The notes below the pieces were generated by a model. It searched no databases and had not been told where the DNA came from. It saw only the letters and a list, made by a program, of their open reading frames with translations. The position numbers and the translations under genes were made by a program. Positions 36,674-46,398 of a stretch of DNA of 64,000 nucleotides are shown piece after piece. The stretch spans positions 49,000,501-49,064,500 of the forward strand of contig CP142452.1 of NCBI GenBank assembly GCA_038049695.1, written 5' to 3'. The DNA is from Cinnamomum chago (taxonomy: Eukaryota > Streptophyta > Magnoliopsida > Laurales > Lauraceae). The first letter of the stretch is position 1; every line of letters begins with the position of its first letter.

Positions 36674-37684
36674 ACATCGGGTTGCCAAGAGGCGTAACAT
36701 TTTGGGGAGGACTTGTTAACTATTCTTTGGGTTATTATTTTGTAATATTGGCCTTTGTTGGCCTCTAATTTTTGGGGAATGTAACTAAATGATTTTTGTC
36801 TAACTTTAACAACCTTTGGGAAACATGCTATAGATCATTGCTCTTTCTGATACAGTTTTGACATTTGATATTAATGCTTGCATGACTAGAGATAGTCCTA
36901 CTATTTGATTTGCTACACGCTTCCGCACTCAAAGAAATGTTCATGCAAGGTTGTGATGTCCTCACCGCGGACACCTGTGGGAAATTGAATAAGTTCTATA
37001 TTGTGGAGGTAGATAATCCTCGTTAATCATCACCAATCATCATCCACTCATTAGTCCCGATCCCGGATTGGGGATTTCCCGGTCCGGGGTCGCGACACTG
37101 GGCCTGGCCTTAGTCCAGAAACACTGGCCTAGGCCGGGCCTCGATATGCCTCTTTCCGACATGACCACCTATCTTTTATCGGAGGAGTTGCTATTGGAAC
37201 ACATGATTTTACTTTTCCCACAACATTTCTATCTACACACATTTATAAATTTTAAAAATTATATTATTTCTTTTCCCACACACCAACATTTCCTATACTA
37301 CCCATCCTTCCATGCCCCTCTTTCTTTCCACCCACATCGTCATCTCTTTCTTCTCACACACAAACTCACCGTTTCTGCTCACCCACTTCGACAAACGACT
37401 CTATTTCTCCGGCGTTCCTCCAGCGTCCATCCGACGTTGCCCATCGTTTCCATCAATCTCCTCTTTCAAAGGTAAGTAAATGGATCCCTAAAATCATCAT
37501 TTCTTCTTTTTCCCCATTTCTTCTTTACCATTTTTTCCTTCCTAGATTACCTTTTTTTCCATGAAAACTTGTTATGGGGTTATATTCTAGTTCATTGTAA
37601 ATTTTTACAAACAATGTGAGTGTATTTTATGCATTTGGGTTGCATTCTATCCATCGTCGCAAGTGTTTTGAACCCAAATCCCGC

Positions 37685-37870
37685 GATGTGTTCGGTCTCT
37701 ATGAGACCGAACATATCCCCTTTGTTCAGACCTGAATGTCTGAACAAAAGGTAATTGTTCGGAAACTAAGGTCCGAACGAAAGGGGTTTGTTCAGAAACT
37801 AACATCCGAACAATTTCTTTTTGTTCGGACATTCAGGTCCAAACATTCCAAATGTTTTTGTTTTGTGAAT
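37685..37870. repeat. TTCGG/CCGAA palindrome array near left end of the MULE
   Basis: Repeated inverted units of the form TGTTCGG(A)...(T)CCGAACA about 20-24 bases long, five or so in 180 bases. A related array lies near the right end. Confidence 0.75.
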
Positions 37871-38020
37871 ATGTTGAAAGATAGAGAAGTTTTTGTTTTT
37901 TCAGTTACATTTCGTGACCCACATAAAACATTGATTTTTATTTTTGTTTTCATCTATATGGCATTATTCTAAAATCATAGTTTTCTGTTATTCTTCAAAA
38001 ACTTTATTTCTATATTTCAG

Positions 38021-38235
38021 ATATGGACTGACCAAGCTCTTCCACGGTGCAACCTACCGCCTCAAATAGGAGGCGACGCCATCGGGTGGAAGATGTCGTA
38101 GAAGAACCGGAGGTCCCGGATGAGCTAGCTGAAGAATACCAGAGATGGAAGAGCAACCAGCTCCGGGGCCACGAGATAGGTCGTTTGTTCAGCACTGTGT
38201 TTCTGAACATTAACTGCAACTCCCATCACCTTTAA
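38021..38235 (+). pseudogene. Decayed second gene of the MULE, unknown product
   Basis: After a TATTTCAG acceptor at 38020, a frame encodes an arginine-rich then acidic peptide (NRRRRHRVEDVVEEPE, DELAEEYQRWKSNQL). A possible 5' exon ends in TTTCAAAG before GTAAGT near 37470. The first ATG (38023) meets a TGA two codons later and is not in the frame of the peptide, so the gene looks dead or starts elsewhere. Some MULEs carry a second gene, but I do not recognise this one. It is convergent with the transposase-OTU gene. Confidence 0.35.
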
Positions 38236-38589
38236 AAACCTGTAATAGGCGGCAAAACAAATACATCCTAGTAGTTTTAAAATTTGTACATACATCAAAG
38301 CATTCATTAAATACAATAAAAAGAAACTACTAAAACATATTCCAAACTCCATCAAATGTTTAAAAATAGTTATTACATGCAACATAAACTCGCTTGGATG
38401 ATCAGGTAGTTCTATTCAATTCAAATCAATTGTCTCACATGTTGATACATCTGGAGTTACGAGCTCTTTATGGAGTCTCCCAACCATTCGCACAAGAGTG
38501 ATGAAATTGTCTCCACTTATTTGCAATAGGCGGAATTAGATGACCAAGTACTAAGAATAATTGAACAAAATGATTCTGATTAACAAAAC

Positions 38590-39460
38590 CTATTGTTCGC
38601 TCGTTCCGAGAAGGTGTCGGTGCTGGCACTGTTCTATACTCAAGTGATATAACGGCAAATTATAACGAGACGCTATGAGGTGCCCTATGTCAGGCACCCA
38701 ATAGTCCATCGATGGGTTGTCATCATAGTATGATAATGCTTCAACCAATTCCTCAACTCTGTTCTCCACCGCATATAATTGTTTGTAGTGGTCTACATGT
38801 GCAAGCAACTCTTGTAATAAATCTCTCCTAACTTGTCTCCATTCATCCTCGGCTAGACCAACCAAACCAGCGATGACTCTGAAGCCACAGTTACCATCAG
38901 CTGCTACGTCCTTTACATGTCGAATGTAAGGCCTCAACCCCACGGGAAATGAGAGAACATAATTATTAATGCTCCTTGACCTCGTACGAATCACACTAAC
39001 CTTTTCTCTTCTCTTTGGTTTGCATTCTAGCCGTCATTTATCTTTAACTTCTGTCATTGCAACTAATTGGTATCTTTTTAAAAGTACCTGGTCGAAGTAG
39101 TATTCCCAAAATGGATACAATTGTCTGTCCATGCGGAAACAAATCTCTCCTTGTAAGGATCTAACCAATTACCCTTCATGTAATTGAGTGCATCAGGATA
39201 CGTACTGAATTCTTGATTTAGCTTACGTAGTTGTTCACCAAACTCCTCTTCTGTTGATGAAGACACTAACATATTCCAGCTCATAATAAACCTGTCCCAT
39301 TTCTCTTAAGTTTCAAACAACTTTTTGCATCTCGCCAATACGTTTCTATTCATATGTCATTTGCATAATAAATGAGTAGCACTCGGGAATACTCTTTTAA
39401 TGGCGTTCATGAGTGACAATTCTCTGTCTGTCACAATGACATCGGGAAGAATACCATCAC
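38590..39460 (-). pseudogene. MULE transposase C-terminal part and OTU-like cysteine protease domain
   Basis: Read right to left, the first part has the MULE transposase block VIVTDRELSLMNAI then LLCK, HMNRNVLARCKK and WLDPYKERFVSAW (39460-39090). After a gap with possible GT donor at about 39107, an OTU-type domain follows: DVAADGNCGFR (catalytic Cys in DGNC, near 38885), DLLQELLAHVDHYKQLY, and MDYWVPDIGHLIASRYN, ending at 38593. Plant genomes encode many transposase-derived proteins with this combination. Two in-frame stops (within the HMNRN block and after KKLFET) show decay. The N-terminal zinc-binding and most of the catalytic domain are absent beyond 39461. This is a DNA transposon gene, not a host deubiquitinase. 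Confidence 0.75.
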
Positions 39461-40674
39461 TGTTAGACCCCGACCTAGACCATTTCGATTAGTGTGCGAT
39501 TAGTATGTATTTTGTCCTAAGTGGGTTTAGTTGTTGTTGGGATAGAAGCAATTAGTTAGTTCTGGATATAACTTTCGGAATTTTGAGAACATTTAGTATT
39601 AGTTAGACACACTCAGGAAGGCCTGAGTGCACGTGTGAGCTTGGGGGAGATCATGTCGGTTTCCGTGTGATTGTGGTTTTGATTTCATTTGAATGATGTT
39701 TCGACGTGTTACAACTTTCGTTTCAAGCATATTCAAATTTGAAGCCCAAAAACCCAAGTTTTGGCCCAAAGAGGGTAAAATTGTCTTTCCTGCACAAATC
39801 TGGACACAATTTTCGAGATCTCGAAACCATGTCAAAAATATACTTTTTGAAAACTAGACATTTCGACGATCGTTTTATCCTTCTTCGACGAAGTCATCCG
39901 AGGCCCACAAGATAGTGTTTTGGCCATTTCAAAGTTCAAGTCATTGGGGGCCCATTAACCTCACCAAAGCCCCATCTCCCTCTCTTTTCATTCATTTCCC
40001 CAATCTCTGCAATCTCTTGACCTAGGGCAAGGAAAGCTCTTCTTCTCTTCCATCTTCTTTACCCTTGCATGATCTAATTAGAAGACTCCAAAGAAAATTC
40101 TAAGGTTATCATCTTCTTCCTCTCCTTGCAAGCTCTCTATCCATACAAGTTTCTTGGAGTTCTTTTGAGACAAGCTCTTCATCTTCTTCATCTCTTCTTG
40201 TTTGGCCATTGTTAGGTAAGAGCTACAACCCATGATTTTCATAGAGTCTTTTTAGTTCTTAGAGATCATGTTTTTCAAGTGTTCAAACCCTTTTTGTTAA
40301 ATGGGTTCTTTGTTTCCATTTTTGAGTGAGTTGTGTGGTTTTCTCTTGGGTGTTTGTAGTGTGGGAATAGCTTGAGGAAGTGCTTGACGAGGAGTATTTT
40401 TAGCATTGGTCAAGGCAAGTAATCTCTATGGGAAATGATGCATGTGTATTTGATTTCATTGTTGTTTTTAGAAATTGTGCATAAAATTTGTTTACAAGCT
40501 TCATGGATATGTTTTACTGGATTTGGATGCTTGAAATTGTGATAAATGATCCCTTGGTGAGCATGAAGGCTCAAGGGATTTTGTGTGATTGGTGGTTGAG
40601 AAGGAGGAGAAGAATGTAGTGAAAGTTGTACAAAAAGAAGGCAGTTTCTGCACTCAGCGAGCACAGGTAGCAGC

Positions 40675-40840
40675 TTGTTCGCTCGAGCGACCCTTGGGTC
40701 CGCTCGAGCGACCAAGCCTCTGTTTGGTCCGAGCGCAGAGAGAGAGCTGTCCGGTCGAGCGCATTTTATTATTCGCTCGAACGAACTGTCTCGCTCGAGC
40801 GAAGTGTCATTACTGTGTAAAGTTCGCTCGAGCGAACCTG
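40675..40840. repeat. Palindrome cassette of E, TCGCTCGAGCGA type
   Basis: About seven copies or near copies of (T)CGCTCGAGCGA, including two with the full TTCGCTCGAGCGAA form, within 165 bases. The motif is identical to the one in A1. Confidence 0.88.
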
Positions 40841-41744
40841 CCAGATTCAGAAAGAAGAATTATTTCATTTCTGTAATTTCTTGAGGGTTGGAAAACTAGA
40901 CTATGTTAAGGGTTTTGACTTGACATTGTGTAAATGGGATTTTGAAATGCAACCCAACTTCGGGGACGCCAACTCTTGTATATTCTGACATTTGGGATCC
41001 CAATTGCACAAGGGTCAATTAGTAGCCTTAACACATGCTTGTCAGATTTTGTGTTTGAATCCCGTTTTTGGGTACGATAAGTACCATCGTGTACTAGTTT
41101 TGGATTTCAAGTATAAGCTTGTTTTGAAGTTTTGTTTCAAGAAAAAGGGGATCACTTCCTAAGCGTGTTATGCACAATTATTATGCCTCTTGCTAGTCGT
41201 GTTCGTCGTGTTTTGATAAGTGCCTTCCCCCTTTTTATCTCGACATGCTTTGATCGTGTTTCGCGTGTTTGTGCATTCATGAATTAAGTAAACACCACTG
41301 AGCTTAGATTGCCCCTTCAGTCTGATCCACTGTCTGGGGGTCTTTAAACATGTGGACTGTCTGCAGACTGGTCGTGTATTTATTACACATCGTGCGTGTC
41401 CAGTTCCGCGGCCGGAAATCCCCGTATATGTGGGAATCGTGTCGTGCTTATATTATGTATATCGTGCTTGTCGTGCGTGCTTGCTCTTTTCATTATATAA
41501 ATGATAGAGAAAGGATGGGCTCCTTGTGGATCGTAACTGTTCATGATATATATATTATGTACTCATGCTAGTTTGTTTTAGTATCTCAACTTTAATTATT
41601 TCTGCAAAAGTATCTCAGTCACTGTAGTGTTTTAGAATCAAAGATTTGGTTATATGTTTTCTAAAACATTTATTGATTCGTGCTTACACCTAAATTGGTT
41701 ACCTGCCAAACCGTTGTGTTTGACCCTTGTTTGTTGGTGCCCAG

Positions 41745-41836
41745 GTGCAGGAGACGTTACCTTTGAGGAGGAGCGTCAGGAGGAGGCTTGTGAGCCAACC
41801 CCTATGAGAGAGTGGCAGCCTGACGATGTCATCTAG
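41745..41836 (+). other. Candidate acidic exon in LTR of E
   Basis: Follows GGTGCCCAG and is 92 bases, like family A. The peptide shares the pattern FEEE, EE, EW, DDV before TAG, while most other residues and bases differ from A. The conserved bases CCAAACCGTTGTG lie about 50 bases upstream, as in A. Confidence 0.45.
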
Positions 41837-42227
41837 ACGTCGGGCGGGTTTCTCGAGTCTCGTCATCTTTGTCTTGGGGTTTCTTTTGTTATTTTGGAGA
41901 AGTGTATTGGCCTCTGTTGGCCTCTTATGGAATTGTAACAAAACTTAACTTACTTTTGAATTAGTCTTATAACTTGAATATTAATGGGAATGCCATGTTA
42001 GCTTCTTTCTTTGATACTATGTCTTGTTATTATTTGTCAGGGCACTTAAATATTTTATTGGTGCTCAGCTTGATGTGTTTTGCTACACGCTTCCGCATAC
42101 TTGATCGTGTGAGTCAGATTCCACGTGTCTTTGGGAATCCTCACCGCGGGAACCTGTGGGATAACAGTAGACAGTGTAATCGAAAACGTTGCGGGCCCGG
42201 GGATCCGTCCCGGGGTCGCGACAGGAC

Positions 42228-42239
42228 TGGTATCAGAGC
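42228..42239 (+). promoter_or_regulatory. Primer-binding site of element E
   Basis: TGGTATCAGAGC, four bases after the LTR, complementary to initiator methionine tRNA. Confidence 0.9.
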
Positions 42240-42374
42240 GAGACATGTTTCAGGCACTTAAAAGAAACTAGAAAGGTCTTAGGTACGTGGCGAGGATTCA
42301 TGAGCTCGATAGATTCGTTGGTATAGGACCTTAGAAACCCTTGTATCGTGATTATTGTGTACTAACTCTTTGTT

Positions 42375-45300
42375 TTACAGCAATATGCCTCCAAGAAAAG
42401 CTCCAAATCATCATGCTTCCGGCAGTAATCAAAATGAGTCAGATGCATCTGAGACACCGACAGCTACACAGTTTCAGGAACACATGCAAGCAATGATAGC
42501 ACAACAAAGGCAAGCTAATGAGTGTTGGGATTGGTGTATGCCCTAAAGCCCACTGACTGCACTCTCATCTCTGTAACTGGATATTTATTGGAATGACATC
42601 TTTCTCTTATTACTTGTGTATATGTATGGTTGTATAAGGCCCATTGTTTTCTAGTAATGACTTAGGTGTGTAGTGGCTACACACAGTCAGGTCTGAGTCA
42701 TGGACACTTGAAACAATAAACTTGTTCATAACTGAGAGATGGAGTTGGGCACTTCATCTTGGTATAAGTTATAATGAGATACTCTCCTGTATTCAGGGTG
42801 ACTTACCTAAGTCACGGGAGGGTTTTTTCCGGATTTATCTCATTAGTGCATGTGTCATGCATTGAACAAGACCACTTGTAGGTGTGATCTCTAAAATAGT
42901 ACTATCACAGAGAGAGATCAAACCACCTCTTGCTACTGAGTGACCAGTGCTCTTAATCTTGAGCATTTGTGGATGAACTGACGAAGTCAAGTTCTTGTGC
43001 TTTAATTCACTATGGGTGAGATCCTGTTCATGGGTCAACAGCTCTGTGTTTTGGGTGCTCGGGCTTGATTAGTTGGGACGTGCAAATGCAATATGGAATC
43101 TATGCCATCACATGATGGAATGATCGTCCCCTTAGAATTATCCGATTAATCATCAGAATCTAAGATCTTAGTATATGGATGTTCCATATGGATATTGAAC
43201 TTGTGGGTCGCTCCCTGGATCAAGAGAATGATATCCGGATGATGATTAAGTCAAGGGTATGAAGTTCTAAGGTTGAGATGTAATCAAGAAGGTAGATAGT
43301 ACATCGGTTAACCTACTTGATTATGGATGTTACATAGAGGGGCATTATGGTCATTGTACTTGGTAGGTCAAAGACAATCGTCTATTTATGATGAGCTTAT
43401 TTGCAATTTAATATTTATCCCTGGAGTGCAACCATAACTCTCTAGTGGAATGAGTTAGGGTTAAAATGATCTTAATGTTGCTATGGGGTTAGCATGGACA
43501 TTTTGGTCATTTTGGGAGCCAAGGGCAAATATGTCTTTTGGTCCCTCTTCTAGCCACTTTCCTATATTGGCATGGTTTCCTAATTAGATGATATGTGGTT
43601 GAATTAATTTTGTGGAAGAATAATTTTGAGTTTAAATTCTAATAGGCTCTTGTGGGCATACATGAATTTAACTCTAGCTAAATTATTGACTAGTGGGCCA
43701 TGGTGTGTTTAGCTATCTTTGTGGGCCAGCCATAAGTGGGGACACTTGTGTGAGGTTTCCAAGTTTGATTAGGTTTCTTTTCTTGGAAGGAAAGGGTCCT
43801 CTTTGGGTAAAGATTCCTATAATTAATGGTTACTATTTTAGTATCCTTAATTAGTAAGTGTTGCATATCTTTAAGGGCTGGTTGCTATTATCTAGAGATA
43901 GTCTTTCCTTCAAGAAAGAGATCTCTTAATAATGGAATGTGATCTTTATAAATCCAATCCCAGGCTTGGGCGTGCAACAGAGAATTACTAAGAGAGAAGG
44001 AATACCCTAAGGGGGCGTGAATCACCATAAGTTCCCATTGGCCGCCCATTGCAAGTTGAGATACTATTCACGCCCAGCACCTTTGTTGCTGCCCTCTTCT
44101 TCTTCATTGGAGAGAGAAGACCAGCAACTAAGTTTTCCAAAAAGAGTGATTCAGAAATCCCATCTTGGATTCCATAGTTTGATCCCACCATCACTACCAA
44201 TCAGATTTGGAAGTGGAATAGGAGAGAAGATCAAGAGGAGAAAATCCTGCACAGAATTTCTGCACCTGTGCTGCTGATTGCAGGTTGATTTCAGAACTTT
44301 GAAGCTTCCTTTTTCAGAGATTTGAAGCATACAAATCATCAAGGTAATAGTCTTCTATCATCTCCTTGATTTAGACACATGTTGATCATGATTTCATGGA
44401 CTTTTATGCATGGTTACATGGCTGGAATCAGATCTGATTTCTAGTTTTAAAAACTCTGAAAACTCATATCAGCCATGATTAGCCACCTTTCAGATCTGAT
44501 ATGCATAAACTTTCAATGAGAACCAAGCAAGATTCCAAGAACAGTTGGCAAAGAAGGATGATGAAATGACACAAGTTCAAAGGCAGCTTTTGGAAGTACT
44601 TCAGAACAGAAACGTAGCACCACCCGTGGGTCCACAGATCGTCATTCAAAACAGGGATCCTGACCCTAATGCACTGTTTGAGAAGTTTAGGAAGAGGGCA
44701 CCGAAGGAATTTTCGGGCAATGAGGACCCGTTGGTGGCAGACGACTGGCTAGTCAATACGGAAAAGATCTTTGATGTCTTCATGTGCACGGGAATACAGA
44801 AGGTCAACCTTACAGCTTCACTATTCTATGGGCTAGCAGATAGGTGGTGGCAAACAGTTAAGGACCCATATGCAGTGATGGCTGACGAGGAGGCATGGGC
44901 AGCCTTCAAGATACAGTTTCAAGATAAATATATTCCCTCTCACTTCAAGAGACAGAAGGCTATTGAGTTTCAGCAGCTCAAGCAGGGTAGCATGACGGTG
45001 TTAGATTATGTCACCAAATTCGAAAGATTGGCTAGGTATGCCACCGAGCTGATTGACACGGAACAGAAGAAAATAACAAAGTTTTTGGAAGGGCTGAACC
45101 CGATCATCATGAGAGATGTAATAGGAGTGGTTCCACCAGCTACCTATGATGAGGCTGTCAAACGGGCTTATACATTTGAAGATATTAACAATATGATTGT
45201 TCAGGACAGGAAGCAGCAATATCAGCAGCATAATCAGAGACAACAAAAGAGCAAGAAGCCAAGGCAAGAACAAGGTCACGTGAGACAGGGTTGTGGGCAT

Positions 45301-45504
45301 TGTGGCAAAAATCATGAGACACATGAATGTCGTAAGGCCATGGGTGCCTGTTTCAAGTGTGGGGCCATGAACCATGCGATCAAGGATTGCCCACTACTTC
45401 AAAATCAAGGAAACAGAAACCAGCAGCAGAGACAAGTAGCCCCTCAGAACCGCCCACTACTTCCTACACCACGAGCCCAACTGATCAACGAATCGCAACT
45501 GTGA
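42375..45504 (+). pseudogene. gag region of element E, split by solo LTR F
   Basis: The first part (from MPPRKAPNHH) lies before F and the rest after it. The second part has a retrotransposon gag domain (FEKFRKRAPKEFSG, WLVNTEKIFD, LADRWWQTV, FQDKYIPSHFKRQKAIEF, LEGLNP) and paired knuckle motifs near 45287-45400 (CGHCGKNHETHEC, then CFKCGAMNHAIKDC). This arrangement is typical of chromovirus gag. Broken by the insertion and by loss of everything downstream. Confidence 0.85.
42523..44515 (+). mobile_element. Solo LTR F inserted in gag of E
   Basis: TGTTGGGATTGGTGTATGCC to AACTTTCA, 1993 bases. Target duplication ATGAG at 42518-42522 and 44516-44520 is exact, and the gag reading resumes after it. 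It looks like a long Copia-type LTR; no internal region. No gene of note inside. Confidence 0.92.
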
Positions 45505-46266
45505 AATATTTACAGTAAACAAATTTAATATGAATTTAGTAACAAATAATTGTAATTTGAGCAATAAATTCACAATCGGACATACCTCTTAAGTTATAAA
45601 CTCATTGTATAATCCATGACAAAGTCCGATCCAACCTGACTTTCATGCGTAGAGACCTGCAAAAATACAAAATAATATGTCACTGTTCGGTATGAAACAT
45701 CCGAACATATGGCATATGTTCGGACTTACAGTTCCGAACATATGCCATATGTTCGAACCTGAAAGTCCGTACATATCGGGAACCTGCAACTCATTCCAGG
45801 TGAGAAAAAATTTAAAAAAGAGGCATAAATACCAAAAAAAAAAAAAACACAAACAAATAAAGGAACTGACATTTCCACTACTACTTTGGTTTAAAGGTAC
45901 AATTTGATTGTTGTTTTCTTCCTTCATTGCACTAGAAAGTAGAGGAATGTAAGTGAAGATTAGTAGACAAGTGGATGGAGGAAGTAGAGGGTGAGAAGTG
46001 GAAAGTAAATGGGTTGAATAGGAGAAGAAAATGGAGGAATGTGAGTGAAGATGAGTTGCCTAAGGAAGATGGAGGAAGTGGAGAGTGAGAAGTGAAGAAT
46101 GAGATGAGTGAGAGAGGAAGAAGTGCAGCTTGTGTGTGAAAAGAAAATAGGTTTTGAGTTTTGGTTGGATTATGTCCATTTTGATCATTTCATGAAAGGA
46201 TATGAATGTAATAATTTTTTTTTTCTTTGTGTTTGAAAAGTAAAATTTGGTGTGCCAATAGCGAGC
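45505..46266 (-). other. Right arm of the MULE, non-coding
   Basis: No supported gene. It holds the palindrome array at 45680-45785, an A-run, purine-rich GGAGGAAGT(G/A)GA repeats and the right terminal inverted repeat. Confidence 0.6.
45680..45785. repeat. TTCGG/CCGAA palindrome array near right end of the MULE
   Basis: Units such as CCGAACATATGGCATATG and TTCGGAC, with nested inverted repeats (CATATGCCATATG). It matches the array at 37685-37870 in theme and in its position relative to the nearer end. Confidence 0.7.
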
Positions 46267-46275
46267 CCCTTTATC

Positions 46276-46398
46276 GTGCCGCATTTGGACAAAAATGCCC
46301 CTATCAAAGCATATACAAAGAAATCAGCACTTCATTTCCTCTGTGAATTATACACGATCTACACGACCAATCGGGACAGTCTCGAAAAATAACTTAAA
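46276..46398 (+). promoter_or_regulatory. Leader region of the WASH1 homologue
   Basis: 123 bases between the MULE junction and the start codon. No TATA box is evident in it. Either this is 5' untranslated sequence with the promoter now displaced left of the transposons, or transcription starts from transposon sequence. Confidence 0.35.

Larger units (their letters stand above)
33949..37097 (+). mobile_element. Family A solo LTR, copy A3
   Basis: TGTAAGACCCCGACCCG to GGGGTCGCGACA, 3149 bases, with exact 5-base target duplications CTGGG at 33944-33948 and 37098-37102. Solo LTR inserted in the hAT-like element. Confidence 0.93.
33651..37171. mobile_element. hAT-like element split by solo LTR A3
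   Basis: The left edge TAGTGGTGGTCGTGGGCCGGG and the reverse of the right edge, TAGGTGGTCATGTCGG, form imperfect inverted ends. GGGCCGGGC-type words near both ends are typical of plant hAT repeats. Flanks are TCTTTATC at 33643-33650 and TCTTTTATC at 37172-37180, near-matching as expected for an 8-base duplication. Without A3 it is only about 370 bases and non-coding. Confidence 0.6.
39461..42223 (+). repeat. Left LTR of element E
   Basis: 2763 bases, TG to CA. It contains a pyrimidine-rich leader-like part, the palindrome cassette and the acidic reading frame, in the same order as in family A. Confidence 0.88.
39461..45504 (+). mobile_element. Ty3/Gypsy chromovirus-like element E, partial
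   Basis: A left LTR (39461-42223), a primer-binding site and a gag region, with solo LTR F inserted in gag. No pol and no right LTR are present, so E is broken; the sequence after about 45504 belongs to the MULE right part. The start TGTTAGACCCCGACC and end CCGGGGTCGCGACA resemble family A. The gag type suggests the Tekay/Del group of chromoviruses, which often have long LTRs. Confidence 0.85.
37181..46266 (-). mobile_element. Mutator-like element (MULE) with OTU domain, split by element E
   Basis: Terminal inverted repeats share TTGCTATTGGAACAC (left) with TCGCTATTGGCACAC (right, reverse complement), then both have TTTTACTTTTC. Possible 9-base target duplications TCTTTTATC (37172-37180) and CCCTTTATC (46267-46275) match at 7 positions. 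The transposase-OTU gene runs on the minus strand. The central and N-terminal part of the transposase is not present on either side of E, so this copy cannot move by itself. Subterminal palindromes occur near both ends. It landed 133 bases before the WASH1 start codon. Confidence 0.75.

Noticed and set aside
38590-38994. Host OTU deubiquitinase gene
   Set aside because: It lies beside a MULE transposase block on the same strand, between MULE terminal repeats, a combination known from transposons.
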